DNA from: Pseudorhizobium tarimense
Lineage (GTDB): Bacteria; Pseudomonadota; Alphaproteobacteria; Rhizobiales; Rhizobiaceae
Length of the DNA: 64,000 nt
Reading direction: 5' to 3'
Assembly: GCF_022968135.1 (NCBI RefSeq)
Contig: NZ_JALJRA010000005.1
Span: 62,001 to 126,000 of the forward strand
The notes under the pieces were generated by a model. The model saw nothing but the letters and a program-made list of their open reading frames with translations, ran no database searches and was not told the DNA's origin. The position numbers were made by a program, and so were the translations under genes. This document shows positions 8,450 through 17,309 of this stretch, one piece after another (the stretch's first letter is position 1; every line of letters begins with the position of its first letter).

Positions 8450-9823
8450 TTAGAAGGTCAGTTTAAGCACCAGAGGATGGTCACTCACGACCAGCTCGAT
8501 CTCTGAAAGGTCTTGGAATACTGCAAATGGAGCAGTGCCCTTGGTGACATCGTAGAGTTCGGCATGCTTGGCTGTCTCGCGCAACCGAACTTCGATAATG
8601 TTTTCGCCGGATAGCGCTTCGCCCCAGACGACCAACTGAAACGATCCGTCGCTATGCTGCAGCAACAGGTCATGGACGGTCTCGAGGTGCGGGTTGACTA
8701 CGTAGTCGAGCCGATCTGGCGGATGTCGGCGCGCGGTATCTGCGAGGATACGAGTGAGGTTGTGCAAGTAGTGGGCGGCCAGCCTCGGGCTAAAGTCTGG
8801 CCGGAAGAAGCCGTAGGCCTGAGGACCCTGTTCATCTGTTCTGTCGCGCAGGATGTAGACCGAGGTGTAGCTGTAGCCTCGGGCGAACTGCGACAGATAG
8901 AGATTCACTAGGTTGACGCCCTGCAGTGCCTCGTCAACGGACCCCTTAATCGCCACACCAGTCTCCGTTGTCACCCGCGGGAGGTCCGCCAGCACCTCTT
9001 CTGAATAGCCCATGTACCTGTTGGCCCATGTCCTGCCGAAGTTGCCATAAAGGCCATCGACCGGGCTGGTGCTGGAGGGATCGGAGGCATTCCAACTCTT
9101 GTTGTCGGCAGGTTCAGGTACGTTCGGATGGTAGAGGTAGTTGTGGACATTGGCATGATCGGCGAAACGAGTGCCGGCTGGCATTAGGGTCCCAGCACCT
9201 TCCGGGATCTCGAGAAACTGCAGCCCCGTGTTATCGGTCTGAGCCCCTGGCTCCGAAACCGACCACACCGGATACCCGGCCAGCAAAGGATCTTCCTTCA
9301 CCGCCCGATAAAGATCGGCGTGCAGTTCCGCCACTGGCAACCAAGAACCTGATCCACCACCTTTTCGGCCCTTGTATGTGATCGGCCAATTGTTCGGCTC
9401 GTTATTACCTTCAAAGGCCAGCAACGCGCCCGCCTCGGCGAGAGTGCGCCCGGTCGAAAGCAAGCGATCGAGATCGCTGATGCCACTGCCCAGACCCCAG
9501 CTGATCTTGACACCTAGCTCGCGGTGCAGCCGCAGGAAACTGTCGATTGTTAAGGGGCCATCCTCGCTTAGCCCTTCAATCCCGCCGCGAAGCCAGCGGA
9601 AACCGCCGTAACGCAGCATTTCGAGCGTTCTATCATAAGGTTGACCTCGATCCTCGAAGGTGGAGACCACTCCAATACTGTCGAGGAACCTGGCGGTCGG
9701 TTGTGCATGTACTTCGCCGGCCGCCACAGGCAGCTCGATCGAACCGATGATTGCGAATGTAGCGGCCATCAATTTCGCGGCCGCTCGCAGGGAGCTAGCA
9801 GTTCTCTCCTTCGCCTTGATCAT
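8450..9823 (-). CDS. Secreted clan GH-A-like glycoside hydrolase
   Basis: A 457-residue protein with an N-terminal signal peptide (positively charged start, hydrophobic LMAATFAIIGSIEL, likely cleavage after VHA near residue 40). The body looks like a (beta/alpha)8 glycosidase. LLAFEGNNEPNN supplies the Asn–Glu pair of the acid/base strand, and LPRVTTETGVAI supplies a candidate nucleophile Glu, as in clan GH-A enzymes such as GH39/GH5-like families. The exact GH family is not certain. It is encoded at the edge of a polysaccharide cluster, 68 bp downstream of a GT8 gene on the same strand. It is probably an exported or periplasmic enzyme that trims or releases the polymer, comparable in role to the glycanases found in other rhizobial exo clusters. 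Confidence 0.7.
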   Translation of the reverse strand: MIKAKERTASSLRAAAKLMAATFAIIGSIELPVAAGEVHAQPTARFLDSIGVVSTFEDRGQPYDRTLEMLRYGGFRWLRGGIEGLSEDGPLTIDSFLRLHRELGVKISWGLGSGISDLDRLLSTGRTLAEAGALLAFEGNNEPNNWPITYKGRKGGGSGSWLPVAELHADLYRAVKEDPLLAGYPVWSVSEPGAQTDNTGLQFLEIPEGAGTLMPAGTRFADHANVHNYLYHPNVPEPADNKSWNASDPSSTSPVDGLYGNFGRTWANRYMGYSEEVLADLPRVTTETGVAIKGSVDEALQGVNLVNLYLSQFARGYSYTSVYILRDRTDEQGPQAYGFFRPDFSPRLAAHYLHNLTRILADTARRHPPDRLDYVVNPHLETVHDLLLQHSDGSFQLVVWGEALSGENIIEVRLRETAKHAELYDVTKGTAPFAVFQDLSEIELVVSDHPLVLKLTF

Positions 9824-9891
9824 TCGGTGCTCTCCTCACTCAGGTGCGGCCCAAGCCGAATGATGGCGTCTGCTTGGTGCGGGTGCCGGCT

Positions 9892-10929
9892 TCAGACTGG
9901 AACCTGGGCGGTGGAGCAAGGCGAGAGAGCCGTCTCGTCATGGTGCCCAGCACATACCACACTGCGAATTGCCTCCGGATCTGTACCACGTCCCAAGACA
10001 GGGAGGTAATAAGCCATTCGGTCTCCAATAGAGCGCAGACGATACTTCAAACGCCTTAGCGGGGTGATCTTTAGGACGAAGTGTGCAAGGGACGGATGAG
10101 GTTTGCAGGCTTCGTGATAGACGGTCGTTTGTCGGCGAGAGCAGGGGAAGTACACTCCGTCCCAAGGCTTAGGGTGGGATGCGAAGTGGATGATCGCCGG
10201 GCGCTTCTTGGCCAGGTGGAGAAATTGCCTGGGGAAGTTCCAGCGGTTCGAGATGAAGATCGTGGCATCTCCCGCCACGGTGTTCAGCGCACCTTGATCA
10301 TGGAGGTGACCTCCATGCTCGGTAAAATACTGGAACGCTGCCGCCCCGACCCAATCTGCCGGATCAAACTTCAGAACGCCGGAATTGAAGTATGTCTGAG
10401 GACGGCCTGTCTGGGCGGCGTTGGCAATCGACATATAGTCCATCGCGGCAAGTAGCCTGCCTTTTGGAACTTCCACATTCTCTAGTGGAGTGAGATCGCC
10501 AACAATCTGCGTGTCGCCATCCATATAGATTAGCTGACGATAATGGGGTGGGAGAAGATCCCACAAAAGGAGGCGGCCCATAGCCGCAATGCTGATCCGC
10601 GCCTTGAAGTCCTTCCGGTCCACCTGGGCGAACCGATCGGCCAGAATTTGTGCTCCGTCCCGCAAGATGATCCCGGTAGATTTACAGAATCCCGCCGCTT
10701 CCGCTCGATGTTTGAAGTCCTCAGCAAGAACGACAACAACATCAGTTGACGCGGACGCCGCCTTCCTAGCCTGAAGCGCAGATACAGCAGTCGGGAGGAA
10801 ATAATTCTCGTCTGTCACGTAGAAGATGCACTGATATTCAAGCCAAAACACCCTTATGGAGGTCATCATAAAGTACAAGTGAATCAGTACTGTTTCAATC
10901 GCCCATCCGACCCTTCTCTCCATCGCCAC
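9892..10929 (-). CDS. Glycosyltransferase family 8 protein
   Basis: A 345-residue GT-A enzyme. IYMDGDTQIVGDL contains the metal-binding DxD (about residue 137). HDQGALN and the IIHFASHPKPW segment are GT8 landmarks, the latter with the metal-ligating His and the KPW motif. GT8 enzymes transfer glucose or galactose from UDP-sugars with retention. The homologous region begins near IFYVTDENY (residue ~35), so translation may start at one of the Met residues around 21–22 (10866–10869) rather than at 10929. The gene precedes the glycoside hydrolase on the same strand and is divergent from the GT4 gene at 11059. It probably adds one sugar of the repeat unit at the inner membrane. Confidence 0.85.
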   Translation of the reverse strand: MAMERRVGWAIETVLIHLYFMMTSIRVFWLEYQCIFYVTDENYFLPTAVSALQARKAASASTDVVVVLAEDFKHRAEAAGFCKSTGIILRDGAQILADRFAQVDRKDFKARISIAAMGRLLLWDLLPPHYRQLIYMDGDTQIVGDLTPLENVEVPKGRLLAAMDYMSIANAAQTGRPQTYFNSGVLKFDPADWVGAAAFQYFTEHGGHLHDQGALNTVAGDATIFISNRWNFPRQFLHLAKKRPAIIHFASHPKPWDGVYFPCSRRQTTVYHEACKPHPSLAHFVLKITPLRRLKYRLRSIGDRMAYYLPVLGRGTDPEAIRSVVCAGHHDETALSPCSTAQVPV

Positions 10930-11058
10930 CCCATGGTATGCATAAGAACAATAACGCGTGCCTAAGCTATTTCAGTAGAGGCTCTGGCGTTCGGGAGTGG
11001 CGGTGTCTAACAGTTGCGCATCGGAGAAGTTGCTTCACTCTTGCTGTGGGTAAGCTCG

Positions 11059-12231
11059 ATGTCAGTCAGTCATGCCGATCAATTCGGGTGTGGTACAAAG
11101 CTCCGTGTCTTCGTCCATCTTGCGGAAAACAAGGATGCCCTACGCTGGAAGGCGGCGTGGGACGCGGGGACGCTTGTGGGGGTCAATGACGAAACGCCCT
11201 ACGGCTACGGGCGCGCGAACGCGTTTGGTTGCGCTGTCTCTTTCTCCAAGTCCTCTCGGGAGCGGTGGACCGGCAAACTTCTACGCTATGGTGCACGACT
11301 CATCCTCGGGTTCGACATTTTGCATGCGTGGCATCAGCGTCATGAATTCGAGAATGCCGACGTCATCTGGACACATACAGAGTCGCAATACCTCGCGGTG
11401 GCAGGCGTGGTGAGGCTAACGGGCATCAAGACCAAGATCATCGGGCAGACCGTCTGGCTCTTCGATCACTGGAGCAAGCTCTCGCTGCCAAAACGATATC
11501 TGTATGCCTATCTCATCAAGCGGGTCGACGTCCTGACTTTTCTTTCGACTGGCAACATGCAGGTTGCGGACCGCCTGTTTCCGGATACGGACCTGCGGCT
11601 GGTTCCGTTCGGGATCCCAGCAGAAGCCAAGGTTCCGCCTCGAATGCGTGATCAAGCGCCCTTTCGGATCCTGGCGATCGGCAATGACAGGCATCGGGAC
11701 TGGCCAGCGCTCCTAGAAGCCGTCAGGTCGCAGTCTGATCTCCTCGTCACGATTCTCTCCGGCACGATACCCAAGCGGCTCTTTCAAGACATCCCCAATG
11801 TCGAAGTGCGGTCGGCGCAATCTGCGGAAGAACTTCGTAATGCGTTCGAGGCCGCTAACGTCGCCTGCATCCCTCTGCAGCCAAACCTGCATGCGAGCGG
11901 CATTACGGCCATCCAGGAAGCAGTGCTGGCCGGCGTACCGGTGGTTGCTTCGGATACGGGGGGGCTGCGGCACTACTTTTCCGATAGCGAGGTTCATTAT
12001 GTACCCCCAAGCGACCCGGCCGCCCTGCTGCAGGCGTTGCTCGATATTCGTCATCGCCCGGATGATGCTCGACAGATGGCAGTCAAGGCGCAAGCCCGGA
12101 TGGGCAGCGGCGGGTTGAGCGCAAGCGACTACATTCTCAGTCATGTCCGGATCAGTCGAGATATTCTCTGTGAAAGAACTGAACCCCTGGCCCTGACTGA
12201 GGCGGTACAACCCGTCGACAAGATAGCTTGA
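11059..12231 (+). CDS. GT4-like glycosyltransferase
   Basis: A GT-B fold protein of about 390 residues from the ATG at 11059; a TTG at 11014 would add 15 residues but has no clear advantage. The C-terminal Rossmann half carries FRILAIGNDRHRDWPALLEA, the nucleotide-sugar region ASGITAIQEAVLAGVPVVASDTGG with the retaining-GT4 Glu, and HYVPPSDPAALLQAL. The N-terminal half is less conserved, with ENADVIWTHTESQY. It lies first in a plus-strand run with the polymerase, initiating transferase, flippase and methyltransferase, separated from the polymerase gene by a strong hairpin. It probably transfers a sugar during assembly of the lipid-linked repeat. Donor and acceptor are unknown. Confidence 0.82.
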   Translation: MSVSHADQFGCGTKLRVFVHLAENKDALRWKAAWDAGTLVGVNDETPYGYGRANAFGCAVSFSKSSRERWTGKLLRYGARLILGFDILHAWHQRHEFENADVIWTHTESQYLAVAGVVRLTGIKTKIIGQTVWLFDHWSKLSLPKRYLYAYLIKRVDVLTFLSTGNMQVADRLFPDTDLRLVPFGIPAEAKVPPRMRDQAPFRILAIGNDRHRDWPALLEAVRSQSDLLVTILSGTIPKRLFQDIPNVEVRSAQSAEELRNAFEAANVACIPLQPNLHASGITAIQEAVLAGVPVVASDTGGLRHYFSDSEVHYVPPSDPAALLQALLDIRHRPDDARQMAVKAQARMGSGGLSASDYILSHVRISRDILCERTEPLALTEAVQPVDKIA

Positions 12232-12237
12232 AGGGCT

Positions 12238-12269
12238 CAGCAGGACTCCTGCCGGAGGTCGTCCTGCTG
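12238..12269 (+). terminator. Strong intergenic hairpin (terminator or attenuator)
   Basis: A perfect nine-base stem, CAGCAGGAC with GTCCTGCTG, encloses 14 nt that can pair further (CTCC with GGAG). It sits 7 bp after the GT4 stop and 21 bp before the next start. No T-run follows, so it may reduce read-through or stabilise the mRNA end rather than terminate fully. Confidence 0.45.
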
Positions 12270-12290
12270 CTGTAAACGAGAGGGTAGTGA

Positions 12291-13679
12291 ATGGGCGTCG
12301 AGCCTGTCGGAATCTTGACGATGATCGTTGGCGTGATCTGCCTCATTCGAGGCAGTGGAGCAACTGTTCTTGCCTTCTCAGTATTTCCGGTGCTTGGCGG
12401 TGCTGCAGCGCTTATGCTTGGTTCCACCGGCATCCAGCCTGGCCACCTGTTTCTCGGCTTCCTCATGGTTTCTGCGCTACTGCTGCACGGAGATCTGAGC
12501 GAGACCGTCGACAGAAGCCTTCGCTCACAGCCGTTCGCCTGGCTAGTGTTGCTGGTCACCTACGGTGTGCTAGCCGGCTATTTCGCTCCCCGTTTCCTAC
12601 GGGGTACGATGAACATCGTACCCCTCGGTGCGCAGGCCGGTGCCGCCAGCGACGGCACCATATTACTTGGTCCAGTCAGCGGGAACTTCACGCAGGCAGT
12701 CTATCTCTTCGCTGACCTGATCACCTTCAGCCTCATTCTCTCGGTCGCATCAACGCCGAAAGGGTTCCGGCACGTGGTCATCGGGTTGCTCGGCTTCGGG
12801 GCAGCGAATGTCTTCTTCGGCATCGCGGACTTGATCAGCCCTGGAACACCTTTGGACAGTCTCTTCGGTTACATCCGAAACGCTTCCTACACCTTTCACG
12901 CGGACGAAATGGTCGCCGGCGTGCGCCGCATTATCGGTTCTTGGCCGGAGGCATCGGCTTTTGCGGGTGCCAGTATGGCGGTGGTCGGCTATTGCGGAAC
13001 CCTGTGGGTCTGCGGCCGCCACAGTAAGGCCAGTGGGATCTTGTTCATCGTCTCCTGCGTCCTAATCGTGCGCTCCACTTCCTCTGGAGGGATTGCTGGG
13101 CTGCCCGTCTGTCTTGCAATTCTCTACGTCACGAGCCTGTTCAGATGTGGTGGATCCACCGGAACACGGGCTAGCATCCTGGTCGTCGTGGCATTGCCGC
13201 TTGCAGCTTTGCTCACCGGCTTTGCGCTGATCCTCCATTCCGAGATCTATCAACGGGTCTTTGATTTCATCGACGCAACCATCCTCAGCAAGCCAACCTC
13301 ATTGTCAGCGATCGAGCGGGGAAGCTGGAATGCATCCGGCATCTCAAATTTCTTCGACTCCTACGGATTTGGCGTGGGCCTCGGCACAGTCAGAGCGTCA
13401 TCCTTCGCAGTTGCCCTGCTGTCGAATGTTGGTATTCCAGGGACTTTGTTCTTTCTGCTCTTCCTGCTGACGGGCATTCTTTTCCCGCGGGGAACTCCGC
13501 GAACTTATGAATCTGACGCCGGTCTCGCTGCCCGTAACGGCTGCCTTTGCCTCATTGTCGGTGCGTTGATCTCCGGTTCGACCGTGGATCTTGGCCTGAT
13601 CTTTTTCATCATGGCCGGTCTACGCAGTGCAGTTCCACGTGGTGCGGCTATACCAGTACCCTTGCTGGCTCGGGTTTAG
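12291..13679 (+). CDS. Wzy/O-antigen-ligase-like polysaccharide polymerase (membrane)
   Basis: A 462-residue, strongly hydrophobic protein with about ten predicted membrane segments (for example ILTMIVGVICLI, ASILVVVALPLAALLTGFAL, GTLFFLLFLLTGILF). A large loop with SAIERGSWNASGISNFFDSYGFGVGLGTVRASS resembles the GxGxG loop of O-antigen ligase/Wzy proteins. Such proteins polymerise lipid-linked repeat units or ligate glycan at the periplasmic face. The cluster has an ExoY-like initiator, a flippase and Wzz/ExoF-like export parts, so a polymerase role is most likely. Translation starts at an ATG behind GAGAGGGTAGTGA, nearly the same leader as the initiating transferase gene downstream. Confidence 0.75.
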   Translation: MGVEPVGILTMIVGVICLIRGSGATVLAFSVFPVLGGAAALMLGSTGIQPGHLFLGFLMVSALLLHGDLSETVDRSLRSQPFAWLVLLVTYGVLAGYFAPRFLRGTMNIVPLGAQAGAASDGTILLGPVSGNFTQAVYLFADLITFSLILSVASTPKGFRHVVIGLLGFGAANVFFGIADLISPGTPLDSLFGYIRNASYTFHADEMVAGVRRIIGSWPEASAFAGASMAVVGYCGTLWVCGRHSKASGILFIVSCVLIVRSTSSGGIAGLPVCLAILYVTSLFRCGGSTGTRASILVVVALPLAALLTGFALILHSEIYQRVFDFIDATILSKPTSLSAIERGSWNASGISNFFDSYGFGVGLGTVRASSFAVALLSNVGIPGTLFFLLFLLTGILFPRGTPRTYESDAGLAARNGCLCLIVGALISGSTVDLGLIFFIMAGLRSAVPRGAAIPVPLLARV

Positions 13680-13896
13680 TGAACCTTGGAGTTCAGTCTC
13701 TTCCTGACAGCGACAAGACGTGCGTTGCTGCAACCTGGTGCCGCAACCTGAACCGATTGGTTCCGTGCCGCCGTCCTCGCCTTTTCGGCCAAGGAGCCTC
13801 TTAAGATCTACCTCTATCGGTCTAGCGGGTGCCTGCCTGGATCAATTGCTTCGGCGGGATTTGGCAGGCAGCTTAAGGGCATCGAGAGGGTAGGGA

Positions 13897-14571
13897 ATGT
13901 CGTTGTATTCTGACAATTTTGGCCAACGGGAAGTCGACCTTATCTCGCCGCCAGAGATCTCGCGGCGAAGCCTGAAGCGCGCGTTAGACATCATCCTTGC
14001 GCTTTCGGCAGTCGTGTTCCTTCTGCCGGCGCTTGTGGTGATCGCCATCGCCTTGCTTCTGGTCGACGGGCGGCCGATCATATTCCGCCATCGGCGGATG
14101 GGGCGCGGCGGCAGGTCCTTCTCATGCCTGAAGTTCCGAAGCATGCGAAAAGACGCCGACAAGGTCCTGACTAAACTCCTAGAGTCTGATCCTGAACGGC
14201 GCCAAGAATGGAGTGAAAGCCAGAAGCTAAGGAATGATCCTCGTATCCACTGGCTCGGCAAGATGCTGCGCATCACAAGTCTCGACGAGTTGCCCCAGCT
14301 CTTCAACATTCTGGTAGGCGATATGAGTATTGTGGGGCCAAGGCCGATCGTTGCTGATGAGCTTGAGCGCTACGGTTCAAATGCGCGCTACTACCTAGCC
14401 ATGACGCCTGGCCTTACAGGCCTTTGGCAGGTCTCCAGAGGACCGGACACCTCATATGAGGAACGCGTCCAGTTCGATCTCGACTACTACAAGTCCTGCT
14501 CCATGCGCACGGACATAGCAATCATCATGAGGACGATTGTTGTTGTGCTCTTCGCCCGAAACGATTTCTAA
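13897..14571 (+). CDS. Undecaprenyl-phosphate sugar-1-phosphate transferase (ExoY/PssA-like)
   Basis: A 224-residue bacterial sugar transferase. One N-terminal membrane helix (LDIILALSAVVFLLPALVVIAIALLL) is followed by the conserved catalytic region: RPIIFRHRRMGRGG, FSCLKFRSMRKDAD, SLDELPQLFNILVGDMSIVGPRPI and YLAMTPGLTGLWQVSGR-like YLAMTPGLTGLWQVSRG. These monotopic phosphoglycosyl transferases load the first sugar phosphate (Glc or Gal in rhizobial EPS) onto undecaprenyl phosphate. The short, single-helix form matches ExoY/PssA rather than five-helix WbaP. It is the only initiating enzyme recognised in the cluster, so it likely commits carbon to this polymer. It converges with a small minus-strand gene 6 bp downstream. 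Confidence 0.92.
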   Translation: MSLYSDNFGQREVDLISPPEISRRSLKRALDIILALSAVVFLLPALVVIAIALLLVDGRPIIFRHRRMGRGGRSFSCLKFRSMRKDADKVLTKLLESDPERRQEWSESQKLRNDPRIHWLGKMLRITSLDELPQLFNILVGDMSIVGPRPIVADELERYGSNARYYLAMTPGLTGLWQVSRGPDTSYEERVQFDLDYYKSCSMRTDIAIIMRTIVVVLFARNDF

Positions 14572-14577
14572 AGCCGG

Positions 14578-14829
14578 TCACAATACCCAATAGGCAACAG
14601 CCATCCAGAAGCTCAAGCAGAAGAGAAGGACGAGCCATCTGAGTTGAGGTGTCAAAGCAATCTCGCTCACTGGTAAGCCTCGCGGTAGCATTGCGTCTTC
14701 AAGGACGGTGACAGCCTTACCGAGAGGGTCTGAAACGTCCGGAGATTTCCATGGCTGCATTACACCGGAGACGGTCAACGAAGTCTGAAGTCTTTCCCGA
14801 TCCTGATTCGATAGAAGTGGAGCCGACAT
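14578..14829 (-). CDS. Small protein with C-terminal membrane segment, function unknown
   Basis: An 83-residue open frame on the minus strand between the initiating transferase and flippase genes. It has a soluble N-terminus and a clear hydrophobic C-terminal tail (WLVLLFCLSFWMAVAYWVL). No family is recognised, and its ribosome binding site is weak (GACCGGGATTA before the ATG). It fills an otherwise empty gap and overlaps no other gene, which favours a real tail-anchored small protein. No function can be assigned. Confidence 0.45.
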   Translation of the reverse strand: MSAPLLSNQDRERLQTSLTVSGVMQPWKSPDVSDPLGKAVTVLEDAMLPRGLPVSEIALTPQLRWLVLLFCLSFWMAVAYWVL

Positions 14830-14876
14830 TAATCCCGGTCAGCGTGTTGTAAAAGATAACTAAGGCTGGAATCCTG

Positions 14877-16439
14877 ATGGCAGGAATGACCCGAAAGGCT
14901 TGCACGTGGCTCCAGATCGATCTTCTGGGACGATGGAACCGCCGTGGCCTCGCGATCGTCAGCAGCGCAATGTGGGTGCTTGTCGCGAAGGTCTTCATGC
15001 AGGTCTGCCAGCTCGCAACCTTCATCATTGCTGCGCGTATCCTAACCTCCGCCGAGTTCGGCCTCTTCTCCTACACTGTAGCCGTGGCTGCCTTGCTCGT
15101 CGTCGTTGCAGAAGGGGGATGGCGCGAGTTCGTGATGAAGACGACGCATGAAGGTGGTCGGGTTGATCAGATCGCAACTGTTGCTCTTATTTCCGGCTTC
15201 GCTGCCACTACGATCGGTTTATGTGCTGCTGTCATTCTCGACATACAGTTCAACCTGAAAGCCGAGGCTTTGCTTGTCGTTCTCGTCAGCCTGTGGCTCT
15301 TCCCAACGCCCTTTTCGTCCGTTTGCGAAGGAAGGCTCATCGCGAATGCGCGGTTGAGGGAGCTGAGCATCATACGCATTGCTGCAGAACTCTGCGCAAC
15401 TCTTGTTGCCGTATACGGTCTCTTCCATGGCTGGAACATCTATGCATTGGCTGCAGGCAAGCTTGTGAGCCAGTTGATCAGCATGGCAGCATCGCTCGTA
15501 GTGCTGAAATGGGTTCCCACGCTGAAGCTCAGAATTTCGTTCGTTCGGGAATTGGTCGACTTCTCCAAGCACATCACCTCTAATCACGTTCTCGTTCTGA
15601 TCCGCTCCTATTCCGGCACGCTCGTCGTCGGCAGCGTCCTCGGGCTTGCGGACGCTGGCTATTATCGCGCAGCAGAGCGCGTCGTCTCGGCATTTTCCGA
15701 CCTTGTCGGCGAGCCCGCGCGGCAGATCGCCTGGAGCACGTTGCGCAAGATAGCGATGACAGACGGCGGTGACGCTCCCGGAGCAGAAGGCAGTTTCGCT
15801 TCGCTGGGCCGGGCGGCTACAACTTTCGTCATCCTGCTGATGGTGATTTCCGCGCCGATTTACGTCGGTCTCGTACTCATGTCCGACACGTTGGTTCATC
15901 TCGTGCTCGGGGCGAACTGGGCTCCTGCCGCAGTTTTGATCAGTCTGCTTGCCCTCACGCAGATCCTGCTCGTTCCAGGTTATGTCACCGAACCGTTGCT
16001 GTCGCTCACGGGAGCGATCCGCAAAGTGCCGGCAGCGATCCTGGTGAACAGTCTCGTATCGATCGGATTGATCCTGGCATTCTCGCCGTTCGGCGTCGTG
16101 GCGGCTGCCGCCGGCCAGTCGATTGCCGCTGTCTTCTCCATTCTCGTGTCCGGTTGGTTGCAGAGCCGATATGGCGGCGTCCGCTGGCCAGCCGTCATCA
16201 AGGGGTGCATCCTACCTATCGTAGGATCAGTTGCGATGGCGAGCGCCGTTCTCCTGCTGGGTAGGGTCGACATGCATTCGGTTGAGAGTGATCTAATCGT
16301 CAAGATCCTGCAGATGCTGGTCGGTTGCCTGATCTACGGTGCCACGGTGGGTCTACTCTACAAGATTTCAAGCAGAGTTATGGCTGCTAGAGCAGCAAAC
16401 TGGGGTGGTGGCAGTGGACATGTTGGAAACAGATTTTGA
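14877..16439 (+). CDS. Oligosaccharide flippase (Wzx/MOP-superfamily)
   Basis: A 520-residue integral membrane protein with about 12–14 predicted helices. The N-terminal pattern LATFIIAARILTSAEFGLFSYTVAVAALL is characteristic of Wzx/polysaccharide transporter (PST) proteins, as is the central AGYYRAAERVVSAFSDL. These flippases move undecaprenyl-linked repeat units across the inner membrane. This copy is open throughout, whereas a second flippase-like gene at 26986–28507 is broken. It overlaps the start of the methyltransferase gene, implying coupled translation. Confidence 0.88.
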   Translation: MAGMTRKACTWLQIDLLGRWNRRGLAIVSSAMWVLVAKVFMQVCQLATFIIAARILTSAEFGLFSYTVAVAALLVVVAEGGWREFVMKTTHEGGRVDQIATVALISGFAATTIGLCAAVILDIQFNLKAEALLVVLVSLWLFPTPFSSVCEGRLIANARLRELSIIRIAAELCATLVAVYGLFHGWNIYALAAGKLVSQLISMAASLVVLKWVPTLKLRISFVRELVDFSKHITSNHVLVLIRSYSGTLVVGSVLGLADAGYYRAAERVVSAFSDLVGEPARQIAWSTLRKIAMTDGGDAPGAEGSFASLGRAATTFVILLMVISAPIYVGLVLMSDTLVHLVLGANWAPAAVLISLLALTQILLVPGYVTEPLLSLTGAIRKVPAAILVNSLVSIGLILAFSPFGVVAAAAGQSIAAVFSILVSGWLQSRYGGVRWPAVIKGCILPIVGSVAMASAVLLLGRVDMHSVESDLIVKILQMLVGCLIYGATVGLLYKISSRVMAARAANWGGGSGHVGNRF

Positions 16440-17286
16440 TGGCCCGAGCCAAAGCGCTGCTCTCCTCAAGAAGATCAAGCGCTCCTTGTTTCGCAGGGTT
16501 GAGCACGCGATGAGCCGGTTTGCCCGGCCGGTGAAGGTCTTGAGTGGTAGGCTTCGCTACCTTTCTCCCCTGCCTCGCCGCTTCACCGGGGCATACGCTT
16601 CACTCGAGGCGGCGACTGCCGCAGCCGCAAGAGGCGGCAAGCTGGTGGGCTACAATCATGGCGAGGTTGCGCCCGTCTCATTTGAGGAAATGTGCAGAGT
16701 TGCTCCTTGGGACTACCCTATCCTCTTTTGGCTAGCTCGCCTAACGAAACAAAGTGGCGGACTGCTGGACGCCGGTGGACATATGGGCACGAAGTTCCGT
16801 GCCTTCGCCGGTCTGCTGGAAGTGCCCAAGAGTTTTCAGTGGGTAATCTATGAGCTCCCGGAGATCGCCGAAGCCGGTCGCAAACGAGCAGCGCGAGACG
16901 GGATAGCCCAGCTCACGTTTATTGATAACCTGTCTCGGGCACCCCGTCTTCCGGTTTTTCTTGCGTCGGGCCTTATGCAATACCTCGATCGCCCGTTGTC
17001 AGATCTTCTCCTCGAGCTGCCTCGCTTGCCGCCGCATCTGCTTCTGAACAAGGTGGCCTTCAGGCGGGACGGCAGGCCGGTGACCACGCTGGAGCGGATC
17101 GGCCGTGCCCACGTTCCCTACCAGATGCGCAATGAAGCGTCTTTCGTGCAGGATCTCGAAAGTCTCGGCTACGAGCAGGTCGATCGCTGGTCCATTCCCA
17201 GCCTCTCGCATGTCATAGACACGCATCCGGAGCTCGGGGCAAGCGAGAGTGCAGGGTTTTACTTCCGGCTGATCCACAACGTGTAG
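16420..17286 (+). CDS. Putative methyltransferase, TIGR04325-like
   Basis: About 289 residues from ATG 16420; alternative GTG starts at 16405–16414 would lengthen it slightly. The start overlaps the flippase gene by about 20 bp. The core has LLDAGGHMGTKFRAFAGLL, a SAM-binding-like glycine loop, then WVIYELPEIAEAGRKRA and FLASGLMQYLDRPLSDLL. This matches the TIGR04325 methyltransferase family, usually found in LPS or EPS loci and thought to methylate glycans or their precursors. The acceptor here is unknown. It ends the plus-strand run and converges with the GT2 gene at 17310. Confidence 0.7.
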   Translation: MLETDFDGPSQSAALLKKIKRSLFRRVEHAMSRFARPVKVLSGRLRYLSPLPRRFTGAYASLEAATAAAARGGKLVGYNHGEVAPVSFEEMCRVAPWDYPILFWLARLTKQSGGLLDAGGHMGTKFRAFAGLLEVPKSFQWVIYELPEIAEAGRKRAARDGIAQLTFIDNLSRAPRLPVFLASGLMQYLDRPLSDLLLELPRLPPHLLLNKVAFRRDGRPVTTLERIGRAHVPYQMRNEASFVQDLESLGYEQVDRWSIPSLSHVIDTHPELGASESAGFYFRLIHNV

Positions 17287-17309
17287 GCCGGACGGCTGCG
17301 TTCTTTCCC

